From: Hofstenia miamia | Lineage: Eukaryota; Xenacoelomorpha; Acoela | Direction of reading: 5' to 3' | Assembly: GCA_004352715.1 (NCBI GenBank) | Contig: SCFE01000014.1 | Location: 1,737,426-1,801,425, forward strand | Length of the DNA: 64,000 bases | Part shown: positions 12,677 to 25,372 of the stretch, piece by piece | How positions within the stretch are numbered: position 1 is the stretch's first letter | Layout of the letters: the number at the start of each line of letters is the position of its first letter | Position numbers and translations under genes: made by a program | Notes under the pieces: model-generated | What the model was told of the DNA's origin: nothing | The model's database searches: none | The model's input: only the letters and a program-made list of their open reading frames with translations

Positions 12677-13053
12677 TAGGTGTCACCAGGTTTTTTGAGT
12701 ACTCAGAATGTTAAGAACTCAAACTTGAATAAGGCACAAAACTTGATTTGCAAATCTTAGGAGAGAAATAATCAAAACTCAAGCTCAAACTCATTAGAAA
12801 ATCCATTCAAAAATCCCTAAAAATTTAATTTTTTTAAATATAAATTTTCTTACCAATCACAAATACTATTTTTGTTTAAAATTATTGTAAAATAAATGTT
12901 TTTTACACTAAAAAACTCAGAATTAGAAAAAAACTCAATTGAAGTCAGAATTTCATTTAAAAAAATACTTGAACTCAAACTTGAAATGTAAAAACTCAGA
13001 CTCAGTCCAAGTACCTCAAACTTGACTTAAAAATGCTGGGTGTTACCATGTGC
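12677..13053. mobile_element. Foldback element rich in ACTCAAA motifs
   Basis: The ends GGTGTCACCAGGTTTTTTGA and (reverse complement) TGGTAACACCCAGCATTTTT are imperfect inverted repeats. The interior is a degenerate series of ACTCAAACTTG-like motifs. The style matches the elements at 54946-55277 and 58430-58620. It is non-coding. Confidence 0.55.
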
Positions 13054-13268
13054 AACATAATAATTTTTAACTAACAATGAAATTATGAATTTTTAATTAT
13101 TAAAACTCAACAAATTATTTGTAGAAATTTTGCTTTTGAATTTAATTTATAGCTCACTACATGCATTTTCAAGTTTATACATTTAGAATAAAAGTTGTGC
13201 ATATCATGGAATTGTAATTAATTTGTTGATACAAAATGATGGAAAAGTTGAAGACTGTGTAATGCATA

Positions 13269-13611
13269 CAACCATACATAGTTGTAAACCAAATAAACTG
13301 AAAAAAGATTTGAGAGTCAACAAAGCAGTGAAAGTGGAAAACCATGTATATGTATGCAGCCATGTAATGTCACAAAACAAATAAAGGTGAAAAAAGATGT
13401 GAAAGTTGACAAAGCAGTGAAAGAGGAAAACCATGTAAATGTATGCAGCCATGTAAAGTCAAAACAACAAATAAAAGTGAAAAATGTGTGTAATCTGGGA
13501 AAAGATGTAACAGCCAGCAAATGTGTACATCCTGTGAAAAAATCATATAAACCAAAAAGAAATGTAAAGAAAAGATCACCATGTAAAACATATCCCTTAT
13601 ACAATACTTAG
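13269..13611 (+). repeat. 88-89-bp minisatellite with Lys/Val-rich open frame
   Basis: Units begin at about 13269, 13357 and 13446, each with the pattern CAGCCATGTAA...AAAGCAGTGAAAG.GGAAAACC. An 85-codon frame at 13354-13611 translates to a Lys/Val-rich peptide with a few Cys (MQPCNVTKQIKVKKDVKV...). The period is not a multiple of three, so the frame is not a true protein repeat, and I treat it as incidental. Confidence 0.55.
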
Positions 13612-14204
13612 ATATCATATCTCATTTGATATTGTGTGATTCTCCAGTTTTGCAACCCCTCATCAGATGAACAACCCTTGTTGAAAATTATCTTCATTTG
13701 AAATGAAAACAGTGTTTGGTGACAATATATGAACTTATATCAACAACAACATTGACAATGATAAACTAGCACAATAGACAAATTTAATAGTGTGCTTGAT
13801 ATATGATTATTATAAGCAAAGTGTGGAATAAAATACATTTTTATCTTGTCTTAAAAATGTGGGCTTTACCACATGCATTTATTACAATATTAGAAATTGC
13901 AAAATAGTTTATGGTTTTTTCCAAAAATTTATTTTTTCTTTTTATTATCAGAATAAGAGATTATGCTTTTTATGTATTTATCATATCCTCAATTCAAACA
14001 ATGTTTATTAGGTTTTATCAGATAATAACTTACATTTATTCTTTTTAAAGCAATTTTCAAAATACATGTAATTGCTTGATGAAAAATATTTCTTGTTTTG
14101 TATTAGTGAAAACATAATTAAAAATTGTGGCAAATATATACATAGACTATCTAACGGAACATGTTATTTTTCATGGAAAATATTAGTCAGCAAACTTTAC
14201 TGCA

Positions 14205-14322
14205 TGACATCACTATCCATGACCTCACTCTTAATCAATCAGAAAAAAGAGACACCTCCTCTTCCCCACCTCTCAACCAATCAGAAAAAGTGTTACAGAC
14301 ACAGCTCTCAACCAATCAGAAT
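14205..14322 (+). promoter_or_regulatory. CRE-like and CCAAT-box cluster
   Basis: Two CRE/ATF-like octamers (TGACATCA at 14205, TGACCTCA at 14220) are followed by three copies of an (A/C)AATCAGAA block. The last two are full CCAAT boxes in the context CTCAACCAATCAGAA. The copies are spaced about 41 and 36 bases apart. This combination is typical of CREB plus NF-Y bound promoters. No gene is recognised downstream, and the cluster may belong to a transposon inside the inverted repeat. Confidence 0.4.
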
Positions 14323-14652
14323 CTGAGATAGTGTCCTCTCATGGAACTCCCATTTACTACTAGAAAGTGCCCTACTTTAGTTGGCTACATTTTAAAACTA
14401 AAGTGTTGGCAGTTAAATTAAATCCCATATCTAATATCACTACATTAAAATGGCTTTTACACATAATAAAGCAAAACACAACCCACTATCCTAGTGTAGT
14501 TTAGGCAGTGAATAGTGATTTTTAATTTACATAAATATGAAACTATTTAGTTTAAAAAATAGAACATGGCATGTATATTTATGAAGATAGTTTTTAGGGT
14601 GTTCCTTCTGCAGGAAATAGGAGGAAAACTAAATTTCTGATTAAATGTTTAT

Positions 14653-14925
14653 GTGGAAATTTGAATTCACAATGCCAAACTTGAGTCAAGTGTTAAAAAT
14701 CAAAGTTATTGTGTAAAAAATTGCAGAAATTATGAAGATGAATGTGGAAATTTGAATTCACAATGCCAAACTTGAGTCAAGCGTTAAAAATCAAAGTTAT
14801 TGTGTAAAAAATTGCAGAAATTATGGAAATGAATGTGGAAATTTGAATTCACAATGCCAAACTTGAGTCAAGTGTTAACAATTAAAATTATTGTGTAAAA
14901 AATTGCAGAATAAATTATGAAGATG
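14653..14925 (+). repeat. 90-bp tandem repeat, three copies
   Basis: Units start at 14653, 14743 and 14833 with TGTGGAAATTTGAATTCACA and continue through AACTTGAGTCAAG and TTGTGTAAAAAATTGCAGAA. They are nearly identical, indicating recent amplification. They are non-coding. Confidence 0.9.
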
Positions 14926-15661
14926 AGTGTTTCACTACTTATGAGTGGGACTGTATATATTTCTCTAGAAATAGAAATTTTTTTGAAATATTGGCAAGTA
15001 TTGTTTTGACAATAATTCATTGTTAACCCCTGCTTGCATATATTCTTGAATACATAGATATCTATTGCTAACCAAAGATTTTCCAAATTCCTCAACTCTA
15101 TAATTGTGCTTGCTGTTTCTGTAAAGATCTCCAGAATTATTCCTAACTTTTCTCTTTGATAAATGTGAACAGGTGATGAACTTGGTCAATCTAATACATT
15201 AAACTTCTGGCATAATTTTGAAAAATGGCATTGCAGAGCATCATCATGCTAAGATGTTTTTGAAAATCATTGAACATAAATTGTTGCTTGTAAATGGTAC
15301 TTAATTGTGTTGCATATACATCATATCAATTATTCAAATTGAATAGTACAAAACATTGTAGTGGCCATGTAGAAAATGAAAATATGTAGCCATATATATC
15401 TTGATTTCACATTGCAAGATATACATATAGATAAAATAGTGTTGAATTAATATGAAATTAATGTTGTATTCAAAAATCTTTTATGTAAATTATATATCAG
15501 GTAGCCCTGCTCAAAAATTGTCAATGTAATGCCACTGATGTCTTGTACTTATTTTGATGTATAGTCCATATGTTTTACTACCTAATATTATTTAATTTGG
15601 GATCCTCATTTTTGTTAAATAATTCCTTTGTTATTTTGACATTCTGGTTCCCAAAGGCTCC

Positions 15662-17134
15662 AAAAAGAGGAGACACACCTCATTAAATTTATATTGTACA
15701 TTGTGATTTTTGAGATTATATTATTTTTTGGGATATAAATATGTAACAATTTTAAGAAGCCAAAAAAATGCAAAAGAAATTTATGGTTAGTCTATGCAGA
15801 AATTTAAAACAATTTTGAAAAAATGTGTTTCATTGATAATGTTTGTGAAAATGTAAATTCAATAATATTTGGAAGCCAAATGCAATCATTTACAGTAGGG
15901 GCTCATATCTGCTCCAGAAAAGATTGAACTCCCTAGCCACAGTCCTATGGCCCTATATGAAATATTTATTGTTATAAGGATAACAATGCAATTTTAATTT
16001 CAACAGAATTGAATTAACATTGTAGACAGATATGCCCCATTGCACATTTTAAATAATACACTATGCAAACAAATCCAATAAAATTCATAGTGTAGTGCTT
16101 ATGAGCCTCTATGAAGCAAAGAACACTACCAGTGTTGTAAAAGAAAAATAATTTGAGCTGGATAGTGCTTAGGCTGAATAATTGGTATTTTAAAAGGGGC
16201 TGGAGAGGGTTTAGGCCTAATCTGTATTGAGCCTAAAAATAAACCCAATTCCATCTCTGGCAATTACATTACTGTTAATTTTTTTATATATTAATACTAC
16301 TATAAAATGCCACTATTTAGTGGATCTTATACTATGGGCATGGGTGGTAACAGCATCTGCTGTTAATAGTACAGCTAACAGCAGATGCTGGTAATTATAA
16401 CATAATGTGTGCTGTTAACTGTAAATCAAATTGGCCTCAGCTAACATAACAGTTTTATACTATATTTTGTTGGTTTTAGGTTGATTATAAGTAAACAATG
16501 AGTTAACTTAAGTTTATGCATTATAGTGTACAACTCTCATTGTCAGATATTTTCAAATATGTTTTATTGCAATTCTTCAATTGAAAATATGAATATTATA
16601 TTGATGTACTCATTAAATGGATTTGATGATGTACATTCTGCATCCAATTGGGATTTGCTGCCTATCAAAAATTGTTGAAGAACTTAATTTTACTTTTGCA
16701 ACCACTAGCAACTGACTTCACTTGTTTAGTAACTTTGTCATTCTTAGTTATTTTCTAATTGAATCTTCACTTTTAGAATAATATAATTTTATTTATTACC
16801 CATCCAGAGTAATTGTGTACAAATGCATATGTTAGGCTCTTGCTAATAAAAAAAATTATCTATGAATCCAAATCTGAATTTTGAGAGTCTATTTTTGCCA
16901 AATGTTACTGTATTATGTCAGTTAAAAACAAATGAAAATTTTTATTTCATTGAATGAATTTTCACCCAAATTAGGGATTCAGAAATTAGTCAAAAGCAAA
17001 AAATTTGAACATACATTGTACACATTTGAATAATATCTAAATGAAGAAATGCATGCAAACAGGACTCATAAAATTATCAAATCTGAAGTATTGTTTGAAT
17101 CCAAACCAAAAAAATCCTAAAATTGCAGTATCCT
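15662..17134 (-). repeat. Right arm of large inverted repeat
   Basis: Reverse-complement partner of 9777-10996, separated from it by about 4.7 kb. It is about 250 bases longer, partly because of extra sequence around 16085-16310. The outer end is CTAAAATTGCAGTATCC and the inner end AAAAAGAGGAGACACACC. Confidence 0.85.
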
Positions 17135-17175
17135 TGCAGTGCCCACACCCCTCATTTCCCACCAGTAAACCACCA

Positions 17176-19062
17176 GTGGTTGCTACATGTGATACTCACC
17201 TTTTAAGTGGTTAGCTTACAATGCACAATCCTGATTTGTCCTCAATATTGTAGAATCTCGCCAACCTTCATACTAGTAAGTCTTAGCTTAATTTAGGAGC
17301 TGCTGTAACAATTGTTTCCTCCTTATGTAGTACAGTAGGTGACAGACTCCAGTATCTGTCTCTATTCTTTCTGTTCTATGGTTTAGCCGTTAAATGATTA
17401 AACTATTATCTCATCAACTAGTACTGATATGAAACTAACAACTATCGTTTTAGATCCAAGACACGAGACAGAGGGTACAAAGTACAGGGTACACTTACCC
17501 GACCTGCAACAAAGCACAAAAGAGGAATTGAAGAATTATGCTACAACGAGTATTTCCATGNNNNNACGATAGTGATAATGTGTGATACCTTATTAATTTA
17601 GTGTATTGATTGTTCTTGTTATCAATGAAGTTGTTTAATAAAGGAATCTCGCAACCGGGATGCAATAGCTTGTTATGAGTTCGTACATATAATAACCTTA
17701 CATATANNNNNNNNNNNNNNNNNNNNNNNNNNNNNNNNNNNNNNNNNNNNNNNNNNNNNNNNNNNNNNNNNNNNNNNNNNNNNNNNNNNNNNNNNNNNNN
17801 NNNNNNNNNNNNNNNNNNNNNNNNNNNNNNNNNNNNNNNNNNNNNNNNNNNNNNNNNNNNNNNNNNNNNNNNNNNNNNNNNNNNNNNNNNNNNNNNNNNN
17901 NNNNNNNNNNNNNNNNNNNNNNNNNNNNNNNNNNNNNNNNNNNNNNNNNNNNNNNNNNNNNNNNNNNNNNNNNNNNNNNNNNNNNNNNNNNNNNNNNNNN
18001 NNNNNNNNNNNNNNNNNNNNNNNNNNNNNNNNNNNNNNNNNNNNNNNNNNNNNNNNNNNNNNNNNNNNNNNNNNNNNNNNNNNNNNNNNNNNNNNNNNNN
18101 NNNNNNNNNNNNNNNNNNNNNNNNNNNNNNNNNNNNNNNNNNNNNNNNNNNNNNNNNNNNNNNNNNNNNNNNNNNNNNNNNNNNNNNNNNNNNNNNNNNN
18201 NNNNNNNNNNNNNNNNNNNNNNNNNNNNNNNNNNNNNNNNNNNNNNNNNNNNNNNNNNNNNNNNNNNNNNNNNNNNNNNNNNNNNNNNNNNNNNNNNNNN
18301 NNNNNNNNNNNNNNNNNNNNNNNNNNNNNNNNNNNNNNNNNNNNNNNNNNNNNNNNNNNNNNNNNNNNNNNNNNNNNNNNNNNNNNNNNNNNNNNNNNNN
18401 NNNNNNNNNNNNNNNNNNNNNNNNNNNNNNNNNNNNNNNNNNNNNNNNNNNNNNNNNNNNNNNNNNNNNNNNNNNNNNNNNNNNNNNNNNNNNNNNNNNN
18501 NNNNNNNNNNNNNNNNNNNNNNNNNNNNNNNNNNNNNNNNNNNNNNNNNNNNNNNNNNNNNNNNNNNNNNNNNNNNNNNNNNNNNNNNNNNNNNNNNNNN
18601 NNNNNNNNNNNNNNNNNNNNNNNNNNNNNNNNNNNNNNNNNNNNNNNNNNNNNNNNNNNNNNNNNNNNNNNNNNNNNNNNNNNNNNNNNNNNNNNNNNNN
18701 NNNNNNGTAAACATGTCGTACACTTGTTAATGACATCCTCTACAACTTTTCATATCCCTGTTGTTATAAATCTTGTATTAAATGTTTGCTCTGTTTGTAC
18801 AATTCCAATGTGGTTGCTACATGTGATACTCACCTTTTAAGTGGTTAGCTTACAATGCACAATCCTGATTTGTCCTCAATATTGTAGAATCTCGCCAACC
18901 TTCATACTAGTAAGTCTTAGCTTAATTTAGGAGCTGCTGTAACAATTGTTTCCTCCTTATGTAGTACGGTAGGTGACAGACTCCAGTATCTGTCTCTATT
19001 CTTTCTGTTCTATTGTTTAGCCGTTAAATGATTAAACTATTATCTCATCAACTAGTACTGCT
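17176..19062. repeat. Direct repeat pair flanking a 1000-N gap
   Basis: 17176-17432 (TGGTTGCTACATGTGATACT ... CAACTAGTACTG) recurs almost unchanged at 18808-19064. A 5-N gap (17561-17565) and a 1000-N gap (17707-18706) lie between. Between the first repeat and the gap there is an AATAAAGGAATCTCGC segment that would suit an LTR R/U5 junction. Two readings are possible: LTRs of a retrotransposon whose body is missing, or contig ends carrying the same sequence twice. The repeat ends are not a clear TG...CA, so I prefer the second. Confidence 0.6.
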
Positions 19063-19064
19063 AT

Positions 19065-19910
19065 TCTTAAAATTTTTCCACTTACATATAGTAGTCCATT
19101 GTCATTACTTTTCATGTGTACCTTTGGTAGTAGCTATTAGCTTGTTTACTTACTTGTTTGTCCGCATTCGTAATTTTATCTCCAAAAGCTGTCCAAAAAT
19201 CAGCATTTTTATGTAAATTTCCTTTTCTCAATTTGACCACATATGATAAGATTACGATTATGTTACAATATTGCACACAAAATATTAACTATTTTTTAAA
19301 TGTCAAAACATCAAATTTAATAAATGAAAATATTATGTAATAATTTCATTGATGACATCACAATATATTAGCAGTGATTTTCTTGCAAAATCACTCTGAA
19401 TTAGTTTTTAGATATTTGTCTCCAAAACTGTAATTGATTTCATTGTATTTTATTAATAAAAATGTGTGTGGTTTGCTGCCTGATTTTAATTGCTTGCAAA
19501 GTTCTATGAATGAAATTGCTATTTGTATTAAAACAAAACTATATTTTTTCTCTATATCATACATTATATGTAAAGTACAAGCAGACATGCAATTTATTCA
19601 CATCCTTATATCACAAAGGGAATTTCAAAGGGTCATCATATTGTTGCATCAGTATGAAATCAGTTTGCAATCCTACCCTATATATTGAGGGTTTCAAGTT
19701 GAAGCATGGACTTACCAGTGCTACAAATTAATAACTAACTCCTCCTGCTATAATACCCTATCCTAAAAAAAGTTAAAAGTAAACAGGAGATTGTGTTAGA
19801 GTAGAGTGACCACACTTGGATAACCTGATACAGATAATCTAGAGAAAGAGTTGTATAAGACTAGGGCCTTATTCAAGATAGAGAATAAAGAAGCCCTAAT
19901 TCTTGGGTGT
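19065..19910. other. Intergenic, no supported gene
   Basis: A+T-rich sequence. Overlapping short frames on both strands (19391-19731) have no recognisable motifs and are best read as chance. Confidence 0.5.
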
Positions 19911-21258
19911 AGTGAGTGAAACCTATGTGCTAAGTAAAAAACCTATACTCTGCACATTCCTCATCTCATGCAATTTGGTGATAGTAATAAATCAAATTTT
20001 ATTTACAATGACATGCAGTATAACAAAAAACCCTAGCCATATACCTAGCCTAAGTTAAAATGACATGCCAGTCAAGATTTACAATGTCTGGGTGCCCTTT
20101 AACTACAGGCAAATTTAGAAACGCAAGTTTTAATAAAACAAAGTAAAGAATAAAAGTAAAAACAAATTTACTGAGAATGACTGAAGCTTCAAATTGACTG
20201 AAACAAAATGAATAGATCACACTAATGTATATGAACAAAAACTGGTAAAGAAATTAAATAAGAGTACACTTTTGAAACATGAGTAAATAATAATAATTAA
20301 CAGAAATAATTAACCTAAAATCACACAGTTTACAAAGAAGTTTCATCTAATTATAAATTGATCATTGTAATTCACAGAATTCATATTACCAATGTCAAAG
20401 TTGAAATAGATGAATGATGCAGTTATGCCACAGTATCATGACTGAATTTATTGTTTGTGATGGTAAATTCAAGATCAAGGTCTTTGGTGTCAAGTTTTCT
20501 GAACACTAAGACATTGAGTGTGTGTAAAATTATTATGTATAATAATAAACTCCACTGANNNNNNNNNNNNGTGAAACCTATGTGCTAAGTAAAAAACCTA
20601 TACTCTGCACATTCCTCATCTCATGCAATTTGGTGATAGTAATAAATCAAATTTTATTTACAATGACATGCAGTATAACAAAAAACCCTAGCCATATACC
20701 TAGCCTAAGTTAAAATGACATGCCAGTCAAGATTTACAATGTCTGGGTGCCCTTTAACTACAGGCAAATTTAGAAATGCAAGTTTTAATAAAACAAAGTA
20801 AAGAATAAAAGTAAAAACAAATTTACTGAGAATGACTGAAGCTTCAAATTGACTGAAACAAAATGAATAGATCACACTAATGTATATGAACAAAAACTGG
20901 TAAAGAAATTAAATAAGAGTACACTTTTGAAACATGAGTAAATAAGACAGGTTCTGTACAATAACCTTTGAGCTATAACAAAAATACTGTGCAATAATTA
21001 ACAGAAATAATTAACCTAAAATCACACAGTTTACAAAGAAGTTTCATCTAATTATAAATTGATCATTGTAATTCACAGATTTCATATTACCAATGTCAAA
21101 GTTGAAATAGATGAATGATGCAGTTATGCCACAGTATCATGACTGAATTTATTGTTTGTGATGGTAAATTCAAGATCAAGGTCTTTGGTGTCAAGTTTTC
21201 TGAACACTAAGACATTGAGTGTGTGTAAAATTATTATGTATAATAATAAACTCCACTG
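19911..21258 (+). repeat. About 650-bp direct duplication around a 12-N gap
   Basis: 19911-20558 and 20571-21258 are nearly identical, from GTGAAACCTATGTGC to AATAATAAACTCCACTGA. The second copy has about 48 extra bases (near 20945-20993) and a few substitutions. The break falls exactly at the gap, so this looks like two haplotypes placed side by side. No gene is seen in either copy. Confidence 0.85.
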
Positions 21259-23800
21259 AATTTAAGTTTGTATATATATAGACTGTGAAAATTGCTTAAT
21301 GTAATAATAGGAGTTAAGAGTTATGTCATCTGAATGGTCTAAAAATCAATATAATTATTTCAAGTTGTTGAATAGATGTATGCAGAGAAGATAAAGAGGA
21401 TGTCTGCTTTTGTTAAGAGAGAAGAGCAATAATAAAAATAGACTCATCAAGTTTATTGTGAAAAATTGTATTGTGATTGGTCTGTTCCACTTGTTAAGAG
21501 TCTTATATAATGATTTGTACTGTTCTCCAACAATTTGCAACATGCCATTGCAATTAAGCTGCCTTGGTGTGGGAATGTGCCCCTGCCCTGTGTGGGAGTA
21601 AGCCCCTATCACAATAATTTCTTTCTCTCAATAAATGTGAAATTTTTAAAATGTGTTAACTACTTGAATGTGTGAAGCATACAAATGTTTAAAAATTAAA
21701 CAAAGCTTTAAGAATCCTAAAAGAAAGATTTCTGATTAGATGTAAAAATTGTTCAATGTATTAATGAATCTAAATTAGTTATAATTCAGAACATGGCAAT
21801 ACATGAATTTTCCTCCTAAGTTTCATATAAGGTTTTTTAGGAATAAATTGGTGAGAACTCACCTTTATCAGGTTTTATTACAATTTTTATAATATATGCA
21901 CCTTCAAATTCTGCTAGGACAATGAACTAACAAGTTTTTGTTCTCAGACTCCTAAACACAAAATTTATCTTGATTTTCTTCACAATTACATTAAATATTT
22001 TAAAAAAATTGATTTAACAAAATAAAATACAAAATCATTTGTTTTGGGGATGATGTCACATTATTTTATGGAACATTCAATGCAGTAGAGAGGGAAGGTG
22101 GTAATGCACAGATGAGATCAGTCACCTAAGTTTGGTTTGCTGCTGCAGTGGTTTGCTGGCTGCTGGTAATTACTGTAGAATCACTGGGGTGTGATTCTAG
22201 CGAACTCAAAGAGAATACAGTTTAAACTATTTCTATTTACAAAATGCATTGCTCTATATATACAAGTTATTTACAATATTTACAAATACCAGTCACTAAC
22301 AAGAAAAGCGCGAGGTCTGGCTGATAAATAGCAACAACTACCAGCAATGTTACATTACTATGACTATTTTTGTTATGTATTCTACAGGTCTGTGTGGGTT
22401 TTCTCAAATTTTGAGATTGTTGAGATCAACATTGCAATTGACTGATGTGGAAGGAGATTCATAGTGTGAAATATTGATGAATATTTTGATTTTGATGCAA
22501 TAAATAGATGTTTGCCTGTTATGAGTTGAGATGTGAGTTCAATAATTCAGAAGCAAAACTCAAACTTTTTTCAATCATTTGGTGCAATATTATATGATTG
22601 CAAGACATTCTGTACAATCTTATGAGCTCCTTTGATTTCTTCATTAATAGAAGGATCTAGTCAAAAGGGTTGAATGAGGTTGCTACTTTTTATCAACATA
22701 CAAAATCTTGAAACTGATATAGGGAACCTTGAAATCAACATAGTAAATCTTTATGACAATATAAAAAAAATTTAGCATGAATGCAGTATAAAGATCAATA
22801 ACATTAGATGGGTCAAAATTTTCTAATACTTACATTAAAATGTTTAATTGAAAATGTAAGAAGTTCCTCTTTTGTTTGAAAAGTTATTTAATTTTAAATT
22901 GGTATCTAGGCTGAATTTTAAATATCATGTTTAAGCTTTACAAAATAACTGTCTGATGGTATTGATTTTTAGGCCTCAGTCATACAAGGACTTTTTTCAT
23001 TGCTGAGTTTGAGTTCTTGTGTTTTGAATTTGTATTTGAGCACTAAAGAAAAATTCTAAGTTAGAAAAGACTAGCTATAGTCTTTGCAAAATTACATTAC
23101 TTCGATTTGAATCAAAATGCAAATAGCTCTATAATTTGAATTTAAATAGTTTTATTTAATTTATGCGTTTGCGTTGTTATTAATACTTCGATTAATCAAT
23201 CGATAAATGTAGTGGGATTCTTTTCGCTAGCTGTACTAAAATTCTAAAACAACTCTAGAATTTTGCTTAAAAACTTGCATATACATACCACATACATACA
23301 TATTATTTCTTCAATTTACATAATCAAATATAAATAAATAAAATAGCCAGGATATAGTGGATAAATATTTGAGCATTACTGATGCTTTATAAAATTTACC
23401 CTATTTTGCTATTTGTTACTCTGAGTTTGCTTCCAATTAGTCGTTACGTAATTTATTAATTGATATTATCTATAATAGACTAAATTATGAGCAATTCAAA
23501 TTTTCATTCAAAAAGTTTTGTTATTTAAATTTAAAAAATAGGCAGTAATGTATTGTACGAGGTACAAGCATCAGTACCGGTTTTAATTAGGCCCAAAAGG
23601 GCGAACACCATGGTCCTCGTGACTTTGAGGGCTTACGCTAAGCTGTTATTACAGAGAAAAATTAGTAAATTAGATCAAATCTTTCACAATTATATATTTC
23701 TATATATATTTTGCTAATATAATTTTATAATATATTTTGTTGTTTTTAACATATTGTATACATTTCTACATTATGTTATATTTCATTATATTAAAATTAG
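21259..23800. other. Intergenic, LTR-like segment and small palindrome
   Basis: No gene is recognised. At about 21500-21640 a TATATAA, a G+C-richer stretch and CTCAATAAATGTG follow each other in the order expected of an LTR (TATA box, R region, poly(A) signal), but I found no partner LTR. At 22178-22201 there is a perfect palindrome TAGAATCAC-tggggt-GTGATTCTA. Confidence 0.3.
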
Positions 23801-23802
23801 AG

Positions 23803-23805
<3 letters not shown>

Positions 23806-23840
<35 letters not shown>

Positions 23841-24880
23841 GCGAGGACGCACTAAGTTTCTGGGAGAATATATGGGGAAGTGCGGGACTAGAGAAAAAGA
23901 ATGTGCAGATGCGGAAAGAATTCAGGCAAAAAGAAGTAATCACAACTGCAAAGCTTAAGGAGGCTCTAAGAAGGATGAAGAATTGGAATGCGCCAGGCAG
24001 AGATGAGGTACATGGGTATTGGCTGAAGAAGTTCGCAAGTGTTCATGAGAGAAACAGAAGCACTAATAATGGCAGCACAGGAGCAAGCAATAAGAACAAA
24101 CTGGGTGAAGAAGCACATAGACAGAAGAGTAGAAGTAAGTGATAAGTGTAGGCTATGTAAGAAAGAGGCGGAAACAGTAGATCATCTGATAGCAGGCTGT
24201 GAGAAGTTGGCACAGAATGGGTATAAGTTCAGGCATGACAAGGTGGGAAGNCTATGTAAGAAAGAGGCGGAGACAGTAGATCATCTGATAGCAGGGTGTG
24301 AGAAGTTGGCACAGAATGAGTATAAGTTCAGGCATGACAAGGTGGGAAGAATGGTACACTGGAGTTTGAGCAGGCAGCATGGGTTAGAAGCAGGAGACAA
24401 GTGGTATGAGCACAAGCCACAGGGCATCATAGAAAATGAGAAGGTTAAGATACTGTGGGACTTCAACATACAGACGAGCAAAGTGATAGAATCACGGAGG
24501 CCAGACATAGTAGTGGTAGACAAAGAGAAAAGATTAGGAACAGTGATAGACATAGCAGTACCAAAGGACAGAAATGTAGAAAGCAAGGAGAAAGAGGAGA
24601 TAGACAAGTATAGAGAGTTGGCAGAGTAAATAAAGGTTGTGGAAATTTAAGAAGGTTAAAGTAGTCCCGGTAGTAGTAGGAGCAGTAAGTAAGAATCATA
24701 AGAAATACTTGGAGGAATTGGGAGTACGAAAGTGGGTAGGAGTGGTAGCACAGAAGGCAGCATTATTAGGAACAGCTACGGTCCTGAGGAAAGCTCTGAC
24801 TTCCTGGGAAGTGGTGAGTTCCCCGAGTTGAGAATGATACCAGCATGAAGCTGTGAGAAGTAAGAATAATAATAATAAGT
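23806..24880 (+). pseudogene. R2-type LINE with restriction-like endonuclease, RT core deleted
   Basis: Remnant of a non-LTR retrotransposon polyprotein. About 23950-24030 reads LKEALRRMKNWNAPGRDEVH, the start of the reverse transcriptase domain (W-x-x-PG-x-D). It then jumps directly to the C-terminal part at about 24040. There the zinc-knuckle CRLCKKEAETVDHLIAGC (CCHC, about 24157-24210) and the restriction-like endonuclease core RRPDIVVVDKEK...VIDIAVP (about 24496-24565) are visible. The tail continues in another frame to about 24830 (KKYLEELGVRKWVG). The whole catalytic RT is missing. A stretch of about 95 bases is repeated around the single N at 24251, which duplicates the zinc knuckle; this is probably an assembly error. 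(AAT)n flanks both ends, a usual LINE 3' tail. A second copy lies at 29215-29911 on the other strand. Confidence 0.8.
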
Positions 24881-25323
24881 CTCTTATACACATCTTTGTG
24901 TGCAGTAGCAAGAACTGCAATATATCAAAGTACTGATACCAACAAAATCTTTAAAATTCCAATAATTCTATTGTGTACACTTTAAAGTACTTGAAACAAT
25001 GATTCTCTTAAAAGTAACGTAAAGGTCCTTTGCAGTATTAGATGGATTTTCAAAACACCGATTTGCTTTAAAGCGACTTAGAAATACGTTAAAGTTCAAT
25101 GTTGTTCTGCAAAGCTTTAATTTATTTATAGTTGCTTAGAAATAGTTTAAAATTCTAATTGATTTCTAAAAATCTACCATTTATTAAAATTATTAATATC
25201 TTTGTAATATCCTTAAATTGCAATGTATATTTACTGAATATGATTTTTTGATTTAGAATCGATATCTTAAACTGTTGGGATGCAGAGATTTATGATTATA
25301 TTAACCAACCAAAATTATATAAT

Positions 25324-25371
<48 letters not shown>

Positions 25372-25372
25372 A
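24881..25372. other. Intergenic, ends in (AT)n
   Basis: No gene. Several short segments are related to each other (for example TTTAAAGCGACTTAGAAATACGT). An (AT)n microsatellite at about 25328-25370 abuts the left end of the next transposon. Confidence 0.4.

Noticed and set aside
13175-13618. Overlapping Phe/His-rich minus-strand frames
   Set aside because: They are antisense to the 88-89-base minisatellite; the repeated peptides arise from the DNA repeat.
20050-20893. Two identical 62-codon minus-strand frames (20050-20238 and 20705-20893)
   Set aside because: Their repetition is explained by the duplicated contig ends around the gap at 20559. The peptide is low-complexity Phe/Leu/Ile-rich, typical of A+T-rich chance frames.
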